Shown in pieces: positions 23,659 through 33,618 of a stretch of DNA of 64,000 nucleotides. Each line of letters begins with the position of its first letter. The first letter of the stretch is position 1. Below the pieces are notes generated by a model. That model did not search any database and was not told the origin of the DNA. It saw only the letters and a program-made list of their open reading frames with translations. The DNA is taken from contig NC_007964.1 in the NCBI RefSeq assembly GCF_000013885.1, forward strand, positions 3,830,001 through 3,894,000, written 5' to 3'. Position numbers and translations under genes: made by a program. This DNA comes from Nitrobacter hamburgensis X14 (GTDB taxonomy: Bacteria > Pseudomonadota > Alphaproteobacteria > Rhizobiales > Xanthobacteraceae).

Positions 23659-26472
23659 TCACGCCCTCTTTGCGAGGGTCTTTCCAAGCGCCGCCTGCGC
23701 GGCGGCAAGGCGCGCGATCGGCACGCGGTATGGAGAGCACGACACATAGTTCAATCCGATCTCGTGACAGAATGCCACCGAAACCGGATCGCCGCCGTGT
23801 TCGCCGCAGATGCCGACCTTGAGGTTCGGCCGGGTCTTGCGGCCGCGCGCGACGCCGATCTTCACCAGTTCCCCGACACCGTTGCGGTCCACCGAGATGA
23901 ACGGATCGATCTCCATAATCCCCTTCGCGATATAGGTGCCGAGAAAGCTCGACGCGTCGTCGCGGCTGATGCCAAAGGTGGTCTGCGTCAGATCGTTGGT
24001 GCCGAACGAGAAGAATTCCGCGGTCTCGGCGATCTCTCCTGCCACAAGACAGGCGCGCGGCAGTTCGATCATGGTACCGACCTGATAGGTCGGCTTGCCG
24101 CCGGTCTCGCGCATCACCGACTGCGCGGTCGCATCGATCCGCGCCTTGATCAGATCGAACTCCGCTTTGGTCGCGATCAGCGGCACCATGACTTCGACGG
24201 CGACGGCCTTTCCGGTGCGCTTGCCGGCCTCGACCGCGGCCTCGAAGATCGCCCGCGCCTGCATTTCGGCGATCTCAGGATAGACGATCGCGAGACGGCA
24301 GCCGCGAAAGCCGAGCATCGGGTTGAATTCGGCCAGACTGCGGGCGCGGTCGGCCAGCCTTCGCGGATCGGTATTCATCGCACGCGCGACTTCCTCGATC
24401 TCGGCTTGCGTATGCGGCAGGAACTCATGCAGCGGCGGATCGAGCAACCGGATCGTGACCGGCAGGCCCTTCATGATCTCGAACAGCTCGACGAAATCGG
24501 CGCGCTGCATCGGCAGCAGCTTCGACAGCGCGGCGCGGCGCGCCTGCTCGTCTTCGGCCAGGATCATCTCGCGTACGGTACGGATGCGAGTCTCCTCGAA
24601 GAACATGTGCTCGGTGCGGCACAGACCGATGCCTTCGGCGCCGAATTTGATCGCGGTGCGCGCGTCGGCGGGGGTATCGCCGTTGACGCGGATGCCGAGC
24701 TTGCGCACCTGATCGGCCCAGCCCATCAGCGTGCCGAACTCGTCCGACAGTTCCGGCTCGATCATCGGCATCTGCCCCGCCAGCACCTCGCCAAGCGAGC
24801 CGTCGATGGTGATGACGTCGCCGGCCTTGAAGGTGCGGTCGCCGACGGTCATGGTGCCGCGGCCATAGTCGACGCGGATGCTGCCGCTGCCGGAGACGCA
24901 GGGCTTGCCCATGCCGCGCGCGACCACCGCCGCGTGCGAGGTCATGCCGCCGCGTGTGGTCAGGATGCCCTCGGCGGCGTGCATGCCGTGGATGTCTTCC
25001 GGGCTGGTCTCCATCCGCACCAGGATAACCTTGCGTCCGTCGGCCTGCAGCTTGGTCGCTTCATCCGGGGAAAACGCGATCTCGCCGGCCGCGGCGCCGG
25101 GCGAGGCCGGCAGGCCGGTCGCAATCACGTCGCGCGTCGCGTTGGGGTCGATGGTCGGATGGAGCAACTGATCGAGTGAGGCCGGATCGATCCGAGCCAC
25201 CGCGTCCTTCTTCGAGATCAGGCCCTCATTGGCGAGTTCGACCGCGATGCGCAGGGCGGCGCGCGCGGTGCGCTTGCCGCTGCGGGTCTGCAGCATCCAG
25301 AGCCTGCCGTCCTCGACGGTGAACTCCATGTCCTGCATGTCGCGATAGTGCTTTTCGAGCTGGGTGTAGATGCGCGTCAGCTCCTTGAAAGCTTCGGGCA
25401 TCGCCATTTCCATCGACGGTTTGTCGGAGCCGGACTCCTGGCGCGCCGCCTCGGTGATGTCCTGCGGCGTGCGGATGCCCGCCACCACGTCCTCGCCCTG
25501 GGCGTTGATGAGAAACTCTCCGTAGAGCCTGCTCTCGCCGGTCGACGGATTGCGCGTGAACGCCACGCCGGTGGCCGATGTCTCGCCCAGGTTGCCGAAT
25601 ACCATGGCCTGCACGGTGACGGCGGTGCCCCATGATTCCGGAATGGTGTGCAGGCGGCGATAGGTGACCGCCCGCGCATTCATCCACGACGAGAACACCG
25701 CGCCGATCGCGCCCCACAACTGCTCATGAGGATCTTGCGGAAAATCCTTGCCGGTCTCGCGTGCAACGGCCGTCTTGTACTTACCCACCGCCTCGATCCA
25801 GTCGTCGCCGGTCAGGTCGGTATCGAGCGAATAGCCCTTGGTGTCCTTGAAGGTATCCAGAATGTCTTCGAAATGATGATGCGCGAAGCCGAGCACGACA
25901 TCCGAGTACATGGCGATGAAGCGGCGATAGCTGTCATAGGCAAATCGCCGGTCGCCGGACATCGCGGCCAGCGCCTCGACGGTCTTGTCGTTGAGGCCGA
26001 GATTGAGCACCGTGTCCATCATGCCGGGCATCGACGCACGGGCGCCTGATCGTACCGAGACCAGCAGCGGATTCTTGGCGTCGCCGAACACCTTTCCGGT
26101 AATCTTTGCGACGTGGTCCAGCGCCTTTTCGACCTGCTGCTTCAGTTCCTTCGGATAGGATTTGTCGTGCGCATAGAAAAACGCGCATACCGAGGTCGGA
26201 ATCGTGAAACCGGGAGGCACCGGCAAACCGAGATTGGCCATCTCGGCGAGATTGGCGCCCTTGCCGCCGAGCAGCTCCCTCAGCTCCGCTTTACCTTCCG
26301 CCCTGCCATCCCCGAACGTATAGACCCACTTGTCCCTCACCGGCGCCGCCGCCTTTGCTGCCTTATTCGTCGCCTTGCGCGCGCCGCCGGAACCTGGAGC
26401 CTTCGCCCGAGGTGTTGCAGATGGTTTTGATTTCGCTGCAGGCTTCTTGGACTTCGAGGCGGCTTTGGCCAT
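23659..26472 (-). CDS. ppdK: pyruvate, phosphate dikinase
   Basis: Interconverts pyruvate, ATP and Pi with PEP, AMP and PPi (937 aa). The ATP-binding domain begins at KWVYTFGDG; the phosphohistidine domain has TRGGMTSHAAVVARGMGKPC; the C-terminal PEP domain ends with VGICGEHGGDP, whose Cys is the catalytic acid. Residues 1-45 form an unusual Lys/Ala/Pro-rich basic tail before the normal start of the fold. ATG 26472 is preferred to GTG 26490, which has no ribosome-binding site. No PPDK regulatory protein gene is adjacent. Confidence 0.96.
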   Translation of the reverse strand: MAKAASKSKKPAAKSKPSATPRAKAPGSGGARKATNKAAKAAAPVRDKWVYTFGDGRAEGKAELRELLGGKGANLAEMANLGLPVPPGFTIPTSVCAFFYAHDKSYPKELKQQVEKALDHVAKITGKVFGDAKNPLLVSVRSGARASMPGMMDTVLNLGLNDKTVEALAAMSGDRRFAYDSYRRFIAMYSDVVLGFAHHHFEDILDTFKDTKGYSLDTDLTGDDWIEAVGKYKTAVARETGKDFPQDPHEQLWGAIGAVFSSWMNARAVTYRRLHTIPESWGTAVTVQAMVFGNLGETSATGVAFTRNPSTGESRLYGEFLINAQGEDVVAGIRTPQDITEAARQESGSDKPSMEMAMPEAFKELTRIYTQLEKHYRDMQDMEFTVEDGRLWMLQTRSGKRTARAALRIAVELANEGLISKKDAVARIDPASLDQLLHPTIDPNATRDVIATGLPASPGAAAGEIAFSPDEATKLQADGRKVILVRMETSPEDIHGMHAAEGILTTRGGMTSHAAVVARGMGKPCVSGSGSIRVDYGRGTMTVGDRTFKAGDVITIDGSLGEVLAGQMPMIEPELSDEFGTLMGWADQVRKLGIRVNGDTPADARTAIKFGAEGIGLCRTEHMFFEETRIRTVREMILAEDEQARRAALSKLLPMQRADFVELFEIMKGLPVTIRLLDPPLHEFLPHTQAEIEEVARAMNTDPRRLADRARSLAEFNPMLGFRGCRLAIVYPEIAEMQARAIFEAAVEAGKRTGKAVAVEVMVPLIATKAEFDLIKARIDATAQSVMRETGGKPTYQVGTMIELPRACLVAGEIAETAEFFSFGTNDLTQTTFGISRDDASSFLGTYIAKGIMEIDPFISVDRNGVGELVKIGVARGRKTRPNLKVGICGEHGGDPVSVAFCHEIGLNYVSCSPYRVPIARLAAAQAALGKTLAKRA

Positions 26473-26595
26473 GGTATGAAACCATTCCACGTGAAGGAAA
26501 GCGTGCGCGCCTTACACCACGTTTTGACGACACCGCGCAAGCTGCGCGGACGCCGTTTCCGCTGCCAGATGATCTCCGCACGATTCCGCTCGCCT

Positions 26596-26720
26596 TAGAG
26601 CCTTCCCGCTGCCGATGGAAACAGAAGCGAGGCTCTATTTTATTTGAGCGTTTTCTTGACGCAAACCGTATGCGTCCTCAGGTCGAGCCCGAGGACATGC
26701 TCCGCTCGAAAACGCTCCAG
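26596..26720. repeat. dispersed hairpin repeat, copy 3 (long form)
   Basis: It contains TAGAGCCTTCCCGCTGC, ACAGAAGCGAGGCTCTA, GAGCGTTTTCTTGACGC and CTCGAAAACGCT. The inner GTCGAGCCCGAGGACATG is the extra hairpin shared with copies 2 and 6. It occupies most of the 348-bp gap between ppdK and ftsH. Confidence 0.85.
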
Positions 26721-26752
26721 GATTCCACCCTCGCGGTACGGTGCAGATCGTG

Positions 26753-26780
26753 AAAAAGCCCGGCTTACGCCGGGCTTTTT
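26753..26780. terminator. bidirectional terminator downstream of ftsH
   Basis: AAAAAGCCCGGC and GCCGGGCTTTTT form a perfect 12-bp stem with loop TTAC. A T-run on the far side in either direction makes it a good rho-independent terminator, chiefly for ftsH, which ends 41 bp away. Confidence 0.9.
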
Positions 26781-26820
26781 CGTTTGCAGTTCGTCAGTCG
26801 ATCCGCCGGATGACCGGCAC

Positions 26821-28737
<1,917 letters not shown>

Positions 28738-29236
28738 CGATCTTCCTTCGAGGCCGCGCGGATCGCAGCCGGATATCCTTGCATCGACACCCATAGATGG
28801 GGCAGGCCGACACGTATACAATCTAGGCGCGGCGGTTGCCTCTGCCAAGAGAACCGCGCCAGACAATTATTAAAAACGTATTCGGCCAGGACGAGTCGAT
28901 AGGAAAAGTTGACATAAAGCCGCTCAACGCGTCAGGATCAGGGCTGTCGTGTCCATCACCTCTTTGATCTGTTTCACCTTTCAAGAGACGGGCCGGCAAA
29001 AAGCCGGACATTCTGATCATTTAGAGCGTTTTCGAGCGAAGTGGATACCGGTTCGCGTGAAGAAAACGCGTCAAATCAAAACCATAGAGCCTCGCTTCTG
29101 ATTCCATCAGAAGCGAAAAGGCTCTAGTGCATGTTAACGCATGATGGAACTCGGGGCGCGATGAAACCTGTTCCGGCCCAATCATGACCGGCATTTTCTG
29201 CGCAACGGTTAACGCCTCCCGCGACGCCAGGCCGCA
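28738..29236. other. gap between ftsH and tilS
   Basis: Contains the presumed ftsH promoter region (AT-rich stretch TTATTAAAAACGTATTC near 28867) and repeat copy 4. No gene or RNA was recognised. Confidence 0.5.
29022..29127. repeat. dispersed hairpin repeat, copy 4 (canonical)
   Basis: The best-preserved copy. GCGTTTTCGAGCGAAGTG and GAAGAAAACGCGTCAAA form the first module; GAGCCTCGCTTCTGA and TCAGAAGCGAAAAGGCTC form a hairpin over TTCCA. Confidence 0.9.
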
Positions 29237-30274
29237 TCAGCCGGTTCGCCGCCGCGGCGGCGCCGGCTCGACGCTGATCCGCTCGGAGGTGAGCGTCACC
29301 AGCGCCCCCGCCAACGTCCTTCTCAGCAGAATACGGCGTCCGTGACCGCCATTATCAGCGGCCACGCGGTCGAGCGCCCCCAGCAGGGTCTCGACCTTGC
29401 CCAGTTCGGCCGGTCCCTCGCAGCCGACCCGATCGATCGCCCGCAGCAGCAATCGAACCTTGATCTCCTCGGACAAGGCGGCAAAGGCCTTCGTTTGAAA
29501 GCCGGGACGCGGCGCGCCGCGATCCTGCAGGGCGAGGTAACGCTCGGCGCCGTCGGCGAGAAGTTCCAGCGCCGTATTGGCCCGCGCCAGACGCGATGCC
29601 AGACGCGCCAGGTTGCGGACATCGCATCCCTCCTCCGCCAGTGCCGGCATCAGGGCGCGCAGGCGCGGACGCGTAAAGCTGACGTCGCGATTGGTCGGAT
29701 CCTCCGCATAGGCAATACCGGCCTTTTCGAGCGTCGCGATCAGCCGCGATTTCGAAACGTGCAGGAGCGGGCGGGCCAGGATGAAGCCATCGCGCATCGT
29801 TTCGCGCGCCATCGCCGAGAGGCCGGTAATGCCGCTGCCGCGCGATATCCGCATCAAAACCGTTTCGGCCTGATCGTCGCGGGTGTGGGCCGTAAAAACA
29901 TGCAATGCGCCATTGGCGCGGGCGGTTTTCGCCAGCAGGCGGTAGCGGGCGTCTCGCGCCGCTGCGGGCAGCCCGGATTTCGGCTTCGCGCCGCTCCAGC
30001 GCACGGTGCGGTGCCTCATCCCGAGCGAGGTTGCGAGATGCTTGACGTCCCGCGCCTCGCGCGCGGAGCCGGGCCGCAGGCCGTGATCGACGGTGACGGC
30101 GATGAGATCGGGGCCGCGCGTCATGGCACGCCGCCAGCGCGCCGCGAGCCACATCAGCGCCGTGGAATCGGGGCCGCCGGATACCCCAAGGACGAGCGCA
30201 TGGGCAGCTTTCCAGTCCGCAAACAGCAGCTTCGCTTCCGTTGCCGAAATCGGCGAGGCGTCGTCCTCGATCAT
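29237..30274 (-). CDS. tilS: tRNA(Ile)-lysidine synthase
   Basis: Converts C34 of tRNA-Ile2 (CAU) to lysidine with ATP, so that it reads AUA; essential in most bacteria. It has 345 aa. The PP-loop is LGVSGGPDSTALMWL (residues about 33-47), followed by VDHGLRPGSAREA and FTAHTRDDQAETVLMRI. The C-terminal domain is short, as is common in alphaproteobacteria. It belongs to the conserved cpoB-tilS-ftsH order. A 15-bp palindrome and repeat copy 5 lie upstream. Confidence 0.95.
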   Translation of the reverse strand: MIEDDASPISATEAKLLFADWKAAHALVLGVSGGPDSTALMWLAARWRRAMTRGPDLIAVTVDHGLRPGSAREARDVKHLATSLGMRHRTVRWSGAKPKSGLPAAARDARYRLLAKTARANGALHVFTAHTRDDQAETVLMRISRGSGITGLSAMARETMRDGFILARPLLHVSKSRLIATLEKAGIAYAEDPTNRDVSFTRPRLRALMPALAEEGCDVRNLARLASRLARANTALELLADGAERYLALQDRGAPRPGFQTKAFAALSEEIKVRLLLRAIDRVGCEGPAELGKVETLLGALDRVAADNGGHGRRILLRRTLAGALVTLTSERISVEPAPPRRRTG

Positions 30275-30294
30275 GCCGCAATGCCTGGATCACA

Positions 30295-30325
30295 ATGATT
30301 TTGGATCGAATCGATCCAAAATCAT
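30295..30325. repeat. perfect 15-bp-arm palindrome upstream of tilS
   Basis: ATGATTTTGGATCGA and TCGATCCAAAATCAT are separated by one A. It lies 21 bp before the tilS start, next to GAGCATGATCG, a motif also seen at 57929. It is probably a repeat-family hairpin rather than an operator. Confidence 0.75.
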
Positions 30326-30402
30326 GAGCATGATCGATTCCAACATTTTGAGAAGCCGGATGCGGGCGGAAAACCGCTGCACACTTTGTTCTCATCCCGC
30401 TC

Positions 30403-30509
30403 TATAGCGTTTTCGAGCGAAGCGGATACCGGTTCGCGTGAAGAAAACGCATCAAATCAAAATCATAGAGCCCTGCTTCTGAATTCTATCAAAAGCGGAA
30501 AGGCTCCAG
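30403..30509. repeat. dispersed hairpin repeat, copy 5
   Basis: TATAGCGTTTTCGAGCGAAG, GAAGAAAACGCATCAAAT and a diverged second hairpin (CTGCTTCTGAATTC with ATCAAAAGCGG). It lies between tilS and cpoB. Confidence 0.85.
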
Positions 30510-30564
30510 GCGCATCGGCAAAGCCTACACCGGCAGAACGCGGATGTAAGCCGGCGTCAGTTTC

Positions 30565-31533
30565 TCAGCACTTTATCCGCTTCTGCTCGCGGTCCACGGC
30601 CTGCTTCACGCCCGCCGAAGCGCGGGGATATTTGCGCGTGACCTCGCCGAGCGCGGCGCAGGCGGCCTCCTTTTCTTTCAGCGCGGCCAGCGATTGTCCG
30701 AGCCGCAGCAAGGCATCGGACGCCTTCGCCGAGCTGTCGAATTTCGTGGTGACGCCGAGAAAAGCTTCAGCCGCCTCACGATATTTCTGGCGCTGAAACA
30801 GGCTTTCGCCGAGCCAGTACTGCGCATCGCCCGTCAGCGCATCGGACGGGTATTTCTGGGTAAAATTGCGCATGGTTTCCTCGGCGAGCGCATAGTCCTT
30901 CCGCTGCATGTAGCCGATACCCAGATCGAATTCGTCGCGCGGCGTCGCCGACGGCGGCAGCGTTGTCAAACCGCCGGTATTGGGCGGAGCGGAGTCGGGC
31001 GTCGGATACCCCCCCGGACGCCGTGGACTGGTATTGGCAAGGTCGAGCGGTGCGCCGGCTTCCCGACCTCCGGGCGAGCCCGCGGCTTCCGCCGGCATCG
31101 GCATCTGTCCGCCGCCCAGCGCGCGCGGGACACCCGGCGCGTTGGGATTCTGGCTGGGATCGAAAGCATCGCCGCGATGGCCTTGCGCAGGCACGGTCAC
31201 GGCCTGTTCCTGCGCGACGGGCCCCTCCCCTCCGCGCTGATCGTAGGCCGGCTGGCGGTAACCCGGGCTTGGTTGCACCGGCGCAGCCGCCGCGACGCCG
31301 GGCGGCGCGGCTCCCGGCTGCAACTGCTGCAACTGCTGCAACTGTTGTTCGAGCATTCGATTCCGGTGCTGCAGTTCCTCGTTCTGTCCGGTCAGCGTTC
31401 GCAGTTGCTCTTCCAGTTGCTGAATGCGGATTTCAGGGTCGCCGAAGTCGGATTGCGCGAAGGCGTGTGACGACAGCAAAAGCGTCGCGGCAACGGCCGC
31501 TGCGCGCGCAAGCATCGGGGCTATGGATGACAT
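30565..31533 (-). CDS. cpoB: Tol-Pal system protein CpoB (YbgF)
   Basis: Periplasmic TPR protein of 322 aa that links Tol-Pal with peptidoglycan synthesis at division. The ATG at 31533 starts a signal peptide ending at HAFA. A short coiled coil (RIQQLEEQLRTLTGQNEELQ and the Gln/Leu repeats after it) is followed by a Pro/Gly-rich linker and C-terminal TPR repeats (YMQRKDYALAEETMRNFTQK, YWLGESLFQRQKYREAAEAF). It comes after pal on the same strand, with a repeat between. Confidence 0.94.
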   Translation of the reverse strand: MSSIAPMLARAAAVAATLLLSSHAFAQSDFGDPEIRIQQLEEQLRTLTGQNEELQHRNRMLEQQLQQLQQLQPGAAPPGVAAAAPVQPSPGYRQPAYDQRGGEGPVAQEQAVTVPAQGHRGDAFDPSQNPNAPGVPRALGGGQMPMPAEAAGSPGGREAGAPLDLANTSPRRPGGYPTPDSAPPNTGGLTTLPPSATPRDEFDLGIGYMQRKDYALAEETMRNFTQKYPSDALTGDAQYWLGESLFQRQKYREAAEAFLGVTTKFDSSAKASDALLRLGQSLAALKEKEAACAALGEVTRKYPRASAGVKQAVDREQKRIKC

Positions 31534-31662
31534 TTTGGCCTGACGATTGAAATGAACGTCACATCGAAAGCGCACCCATTGAAAACCTGAGTACGCCGAA
31601 AATGTGACCTGGTCCAACACCACCGGTCACTTTACGACGATCTTCCTGGCCCGTCTCCTTCG

Positions 31663-31788
31663 TATAGCGTTTTCGAGCGAAACATGTGCTCGGGCTCGAC
31701 CCGAGGATGGCTATCGGCTCGCGTCAAACCGCGTCAAAATAAAAGGCTGGAGCCCGGATTTGATCCCATCAAATCCGGAATAGGTGCC
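31663..31788. repeat. dispersed hairpin repeat, copy 6 (long form)
   Basis: GTATAGCGTTTTCGAGCG, inner CTCGGGCTCGACCCGAGG hairpin, GCGTCAAACCGCGTCAAAA, then GGATTTGATCCCATCAAATCC. It lies in the gap between cpoB and pal (31534-31857); nothing else is seen there. Confidence 0.85.
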
Positions 31789-31857
31789 CTGGCAGTCCCG
31801 GCGCAAAACAAAGCCGGCGCCCGAAGGCGCCGGCTGAAATCCAGGATGCGCGAAGCT

Positions 31858-32352
31858 TCAGGAACTGGCGTTCAGCACCGTGACGGCACGGCGGTTCTGG
31901 GACCAGCAGGAGATGTCGTTGCAGACCGCGACCGGGCGCTCCTTGCCGTAGGAAATGGTCCGCATCCGGCTCGGGTTGATGCCACGCGACGCCAGGAAAG
32001 AACGAACCGTCTGCGCGCGGCGCGCGCCGAGCGCGATGTTGTACTCGCGGGTGCCGCGCTCGTCGGCATGGCCTTCGATGGTGAAGGAATAGCGATTGTA
32101 GGTCTGCAGCCAACGCGCCTGCTTCTCCAGGGTGGTGATCGCCTGCGGCGACAGATTAGTCTGGTCGCTCTCAAAGAAAACGCGGTCGCCGACATTGACC
32201 ACGAAATCCTGCTGGCTGCCCGGGGTCGCCGCATTGGCCATCCCGCCGGCACCATCCAAAGGATTCTTGTTGGCACAGGCGCCCATCGACAGCGCCACCG
32301 CGAGCACGGCAGCCAGCTTCATTCCCCGGATGAATCGCTTCTGGTGTAACAT
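31858..32352 (-). CDS. pal: peptidoglycan-associated lipoprotein Pal
   Basis: Outer-membrane lipoprotein of 164 aa that binds peptidoglycan and TolB. The ATG at 32352 has GGAGG upstream; the lipobox LSMGAC gives the lipidated Cys near residue 25. The OmpA-like domain carries FTIEGHADERGTREYNIALG and RAQTVRSFLASRGI, the meso-DAP binding region. In this genome it is separated from tolB by two unrelated genes. Confidence 0.96.
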   Translation of the reverse strand: MLHQKRFIRGMKLAAVLAVALSMGACANKNPLDGAGGMANAATPGSQQDFVVNVGDRVFFESDQTNLSPQAITTLEKQARWLQTYNRYSFTIEGHADERGTREYNIALGARRAQTVRSFLASRGINPSRMRTISYGKERPVAVCNDISCWSQNRRAVTVLNASS

Positions 32353-32658
32353 TCCGGAGCCTCCACGCTCACGTTTTTCCACTGTCATCCGCTCTACAGG
32401 GCGATGGTTAAGCGAACGTTCCGTCAACCTTGATGAGACGTTGCCCGACTGCATCAAATGCCACGTTTTCGGAAGAAGCCCCCGTGATGGTTAATGAGTT
32501 GCAAATGTGGCGCGAGGGTGAACCGACAGCCGGTTTTCGGACCCTGCGAATCCGCAAATCCGCCCCGACAACGCAATGATCGGCAATATCCGGTCATTTG
32601 CATGCACTGGATACAGCCGGCAGCCCCGGACCCCTCGGGGCCGAAGTCCGGCACCGGA
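32353..32658. other. intergenic region between pal and the FeeM-like gene
   Basis: It holds the pal ribosome-binding site and presumably its promoter. No gene, repeat or clear hairpin was recognised. Confidence 0.5.
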
Positions 32659-33402
32659 TCAGGACCTCGGAACGATCGAGGCCCGCGCGAACGGAAACGA
32701 AGGACCGGTCAGTACGGGCGTCACGGTTCCAGCCCTGCGCTCGAACAGCATCCGCCGCTCGAAATAGCTCGAACGCAGATAAGGATAGCGGGCGAAGACC
32801 TTTTCGCGCGACGCCGGAAAATCGACCGCCATCAGGCAAATCGGCTTGATCAAACCTGGGTAGAGGCGTGGCGGGCTCAGCGGCTGATGATTGAACAGGC
32901 GCCTGTAGAACGTTTGGTGCTCAGGACGGACAGTCGCCAGACCGAGATCGGCATTGAAGAAGCTGCAGGCGACGAAGCACAGCCGGAGCGTGAGGTACGG
33001 CAACTCCGGAAATTGCCCCGCGAGTTCCGGATCCGCGACAAAGCGGGTCGGATCGACCATGACCTTGCCCTGATCGACCTCCGGCTGAAGATAGTCGCGG
33101 AACACATCCACCGAAGGACAGAGAGGATGTTCCGGCGATGAGATGCTGAGACGGATGGAACTGGCGAGCGCGCCATCCAGGTAGACGCCGAAAATCCAGG
33201 CGTTCGGCATATCGTCGTAACGATCGGTGATTTTGTGGTCGCGGTTGGGCTCGATCGCACCTTCATTCAGGTAGGCGCGATAGCGAAGACGGTAGATCGT
33301 ATCCTTATCCGCTGAAGTTTCCACCAAACGATAATCGATGCGATCGAGAAGCTCGATGCCACGTTCCGCAGGTTTGGCGGTTGCTTGTTGAGCTGAGCTC
33401 AT
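32659..33402 (-). CDS. FeeM-like N-acyl amino acid synthase/GNAT-fold acyltransferase
   Basis: A 247-aa protein with the early motif IYRLRYRAYLNEGAIEPN, then WIFGVYLDGALASSIRLSI and VMVDPTRFVADPELA. This is the layout of the FeeM/LuxI-like acyltransferase group, which joins fatty acyl-ACP to an amino acid or homoserine lactone. The Arg pair and acidic residues typical of the autoinducer-synthase fold are present. Substrate and product are unknown. It sits between a GGDEF-EAL gene and pal, an unusual place. No LuxR homologue is nearby. Confidence 0.7.
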   Translation of the reverse strand: MSSAQQATAKPAERGIELLDRIDYRLVETSADKDTIYRLRYRAYLNEGAIEPNRDHKITDRYDDMPNAWIFGVYLDGALASSIRLSISSPEHPLCPSVDVFRDYLQPEVDQGKVMVDPTRFVADPELAGQFPELPYLTLRLCFVACSFFNADLGLATVRPEHQTFYRRLFNHQPLSPPRLYPGLIKPICLMAVDFPASREKVFARYPYLRSSYFERRMLFERRAGTVTPVLTGPSFPFARASIVPRS

Positions 33403-33618
33403 TGGAACACCCCCGAGCCACCTTGAATTCCAGCCGGCAGCCGAAGGTTAACGCTTTGCTAACGGATGTGCAAAGATAACGGAGCATTAATGTTAACCGG
33501 TATCCACGATATCCTTCACATTCACATTTCCCGGCGCAGGTCCGCTTCTCCCGGCGCAGGGTCCGCTCGGATTAGAAGAATTCAATTCGGCGCAGCGGGC
33601 GTATTGTGGAAAAAAATT

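Noticed and set aside
23450..23749. Possible 99-aa gene upstream of the SleB-type hydrolase
   Set aside because: It runs into the 3' end of ppdK on the other strand and lacks a ribosome-binding site.
23578..25179. Plus-strand frame opposite ppdK
   Set aside because: Antisense shadow; composition is not that of a normal protein.
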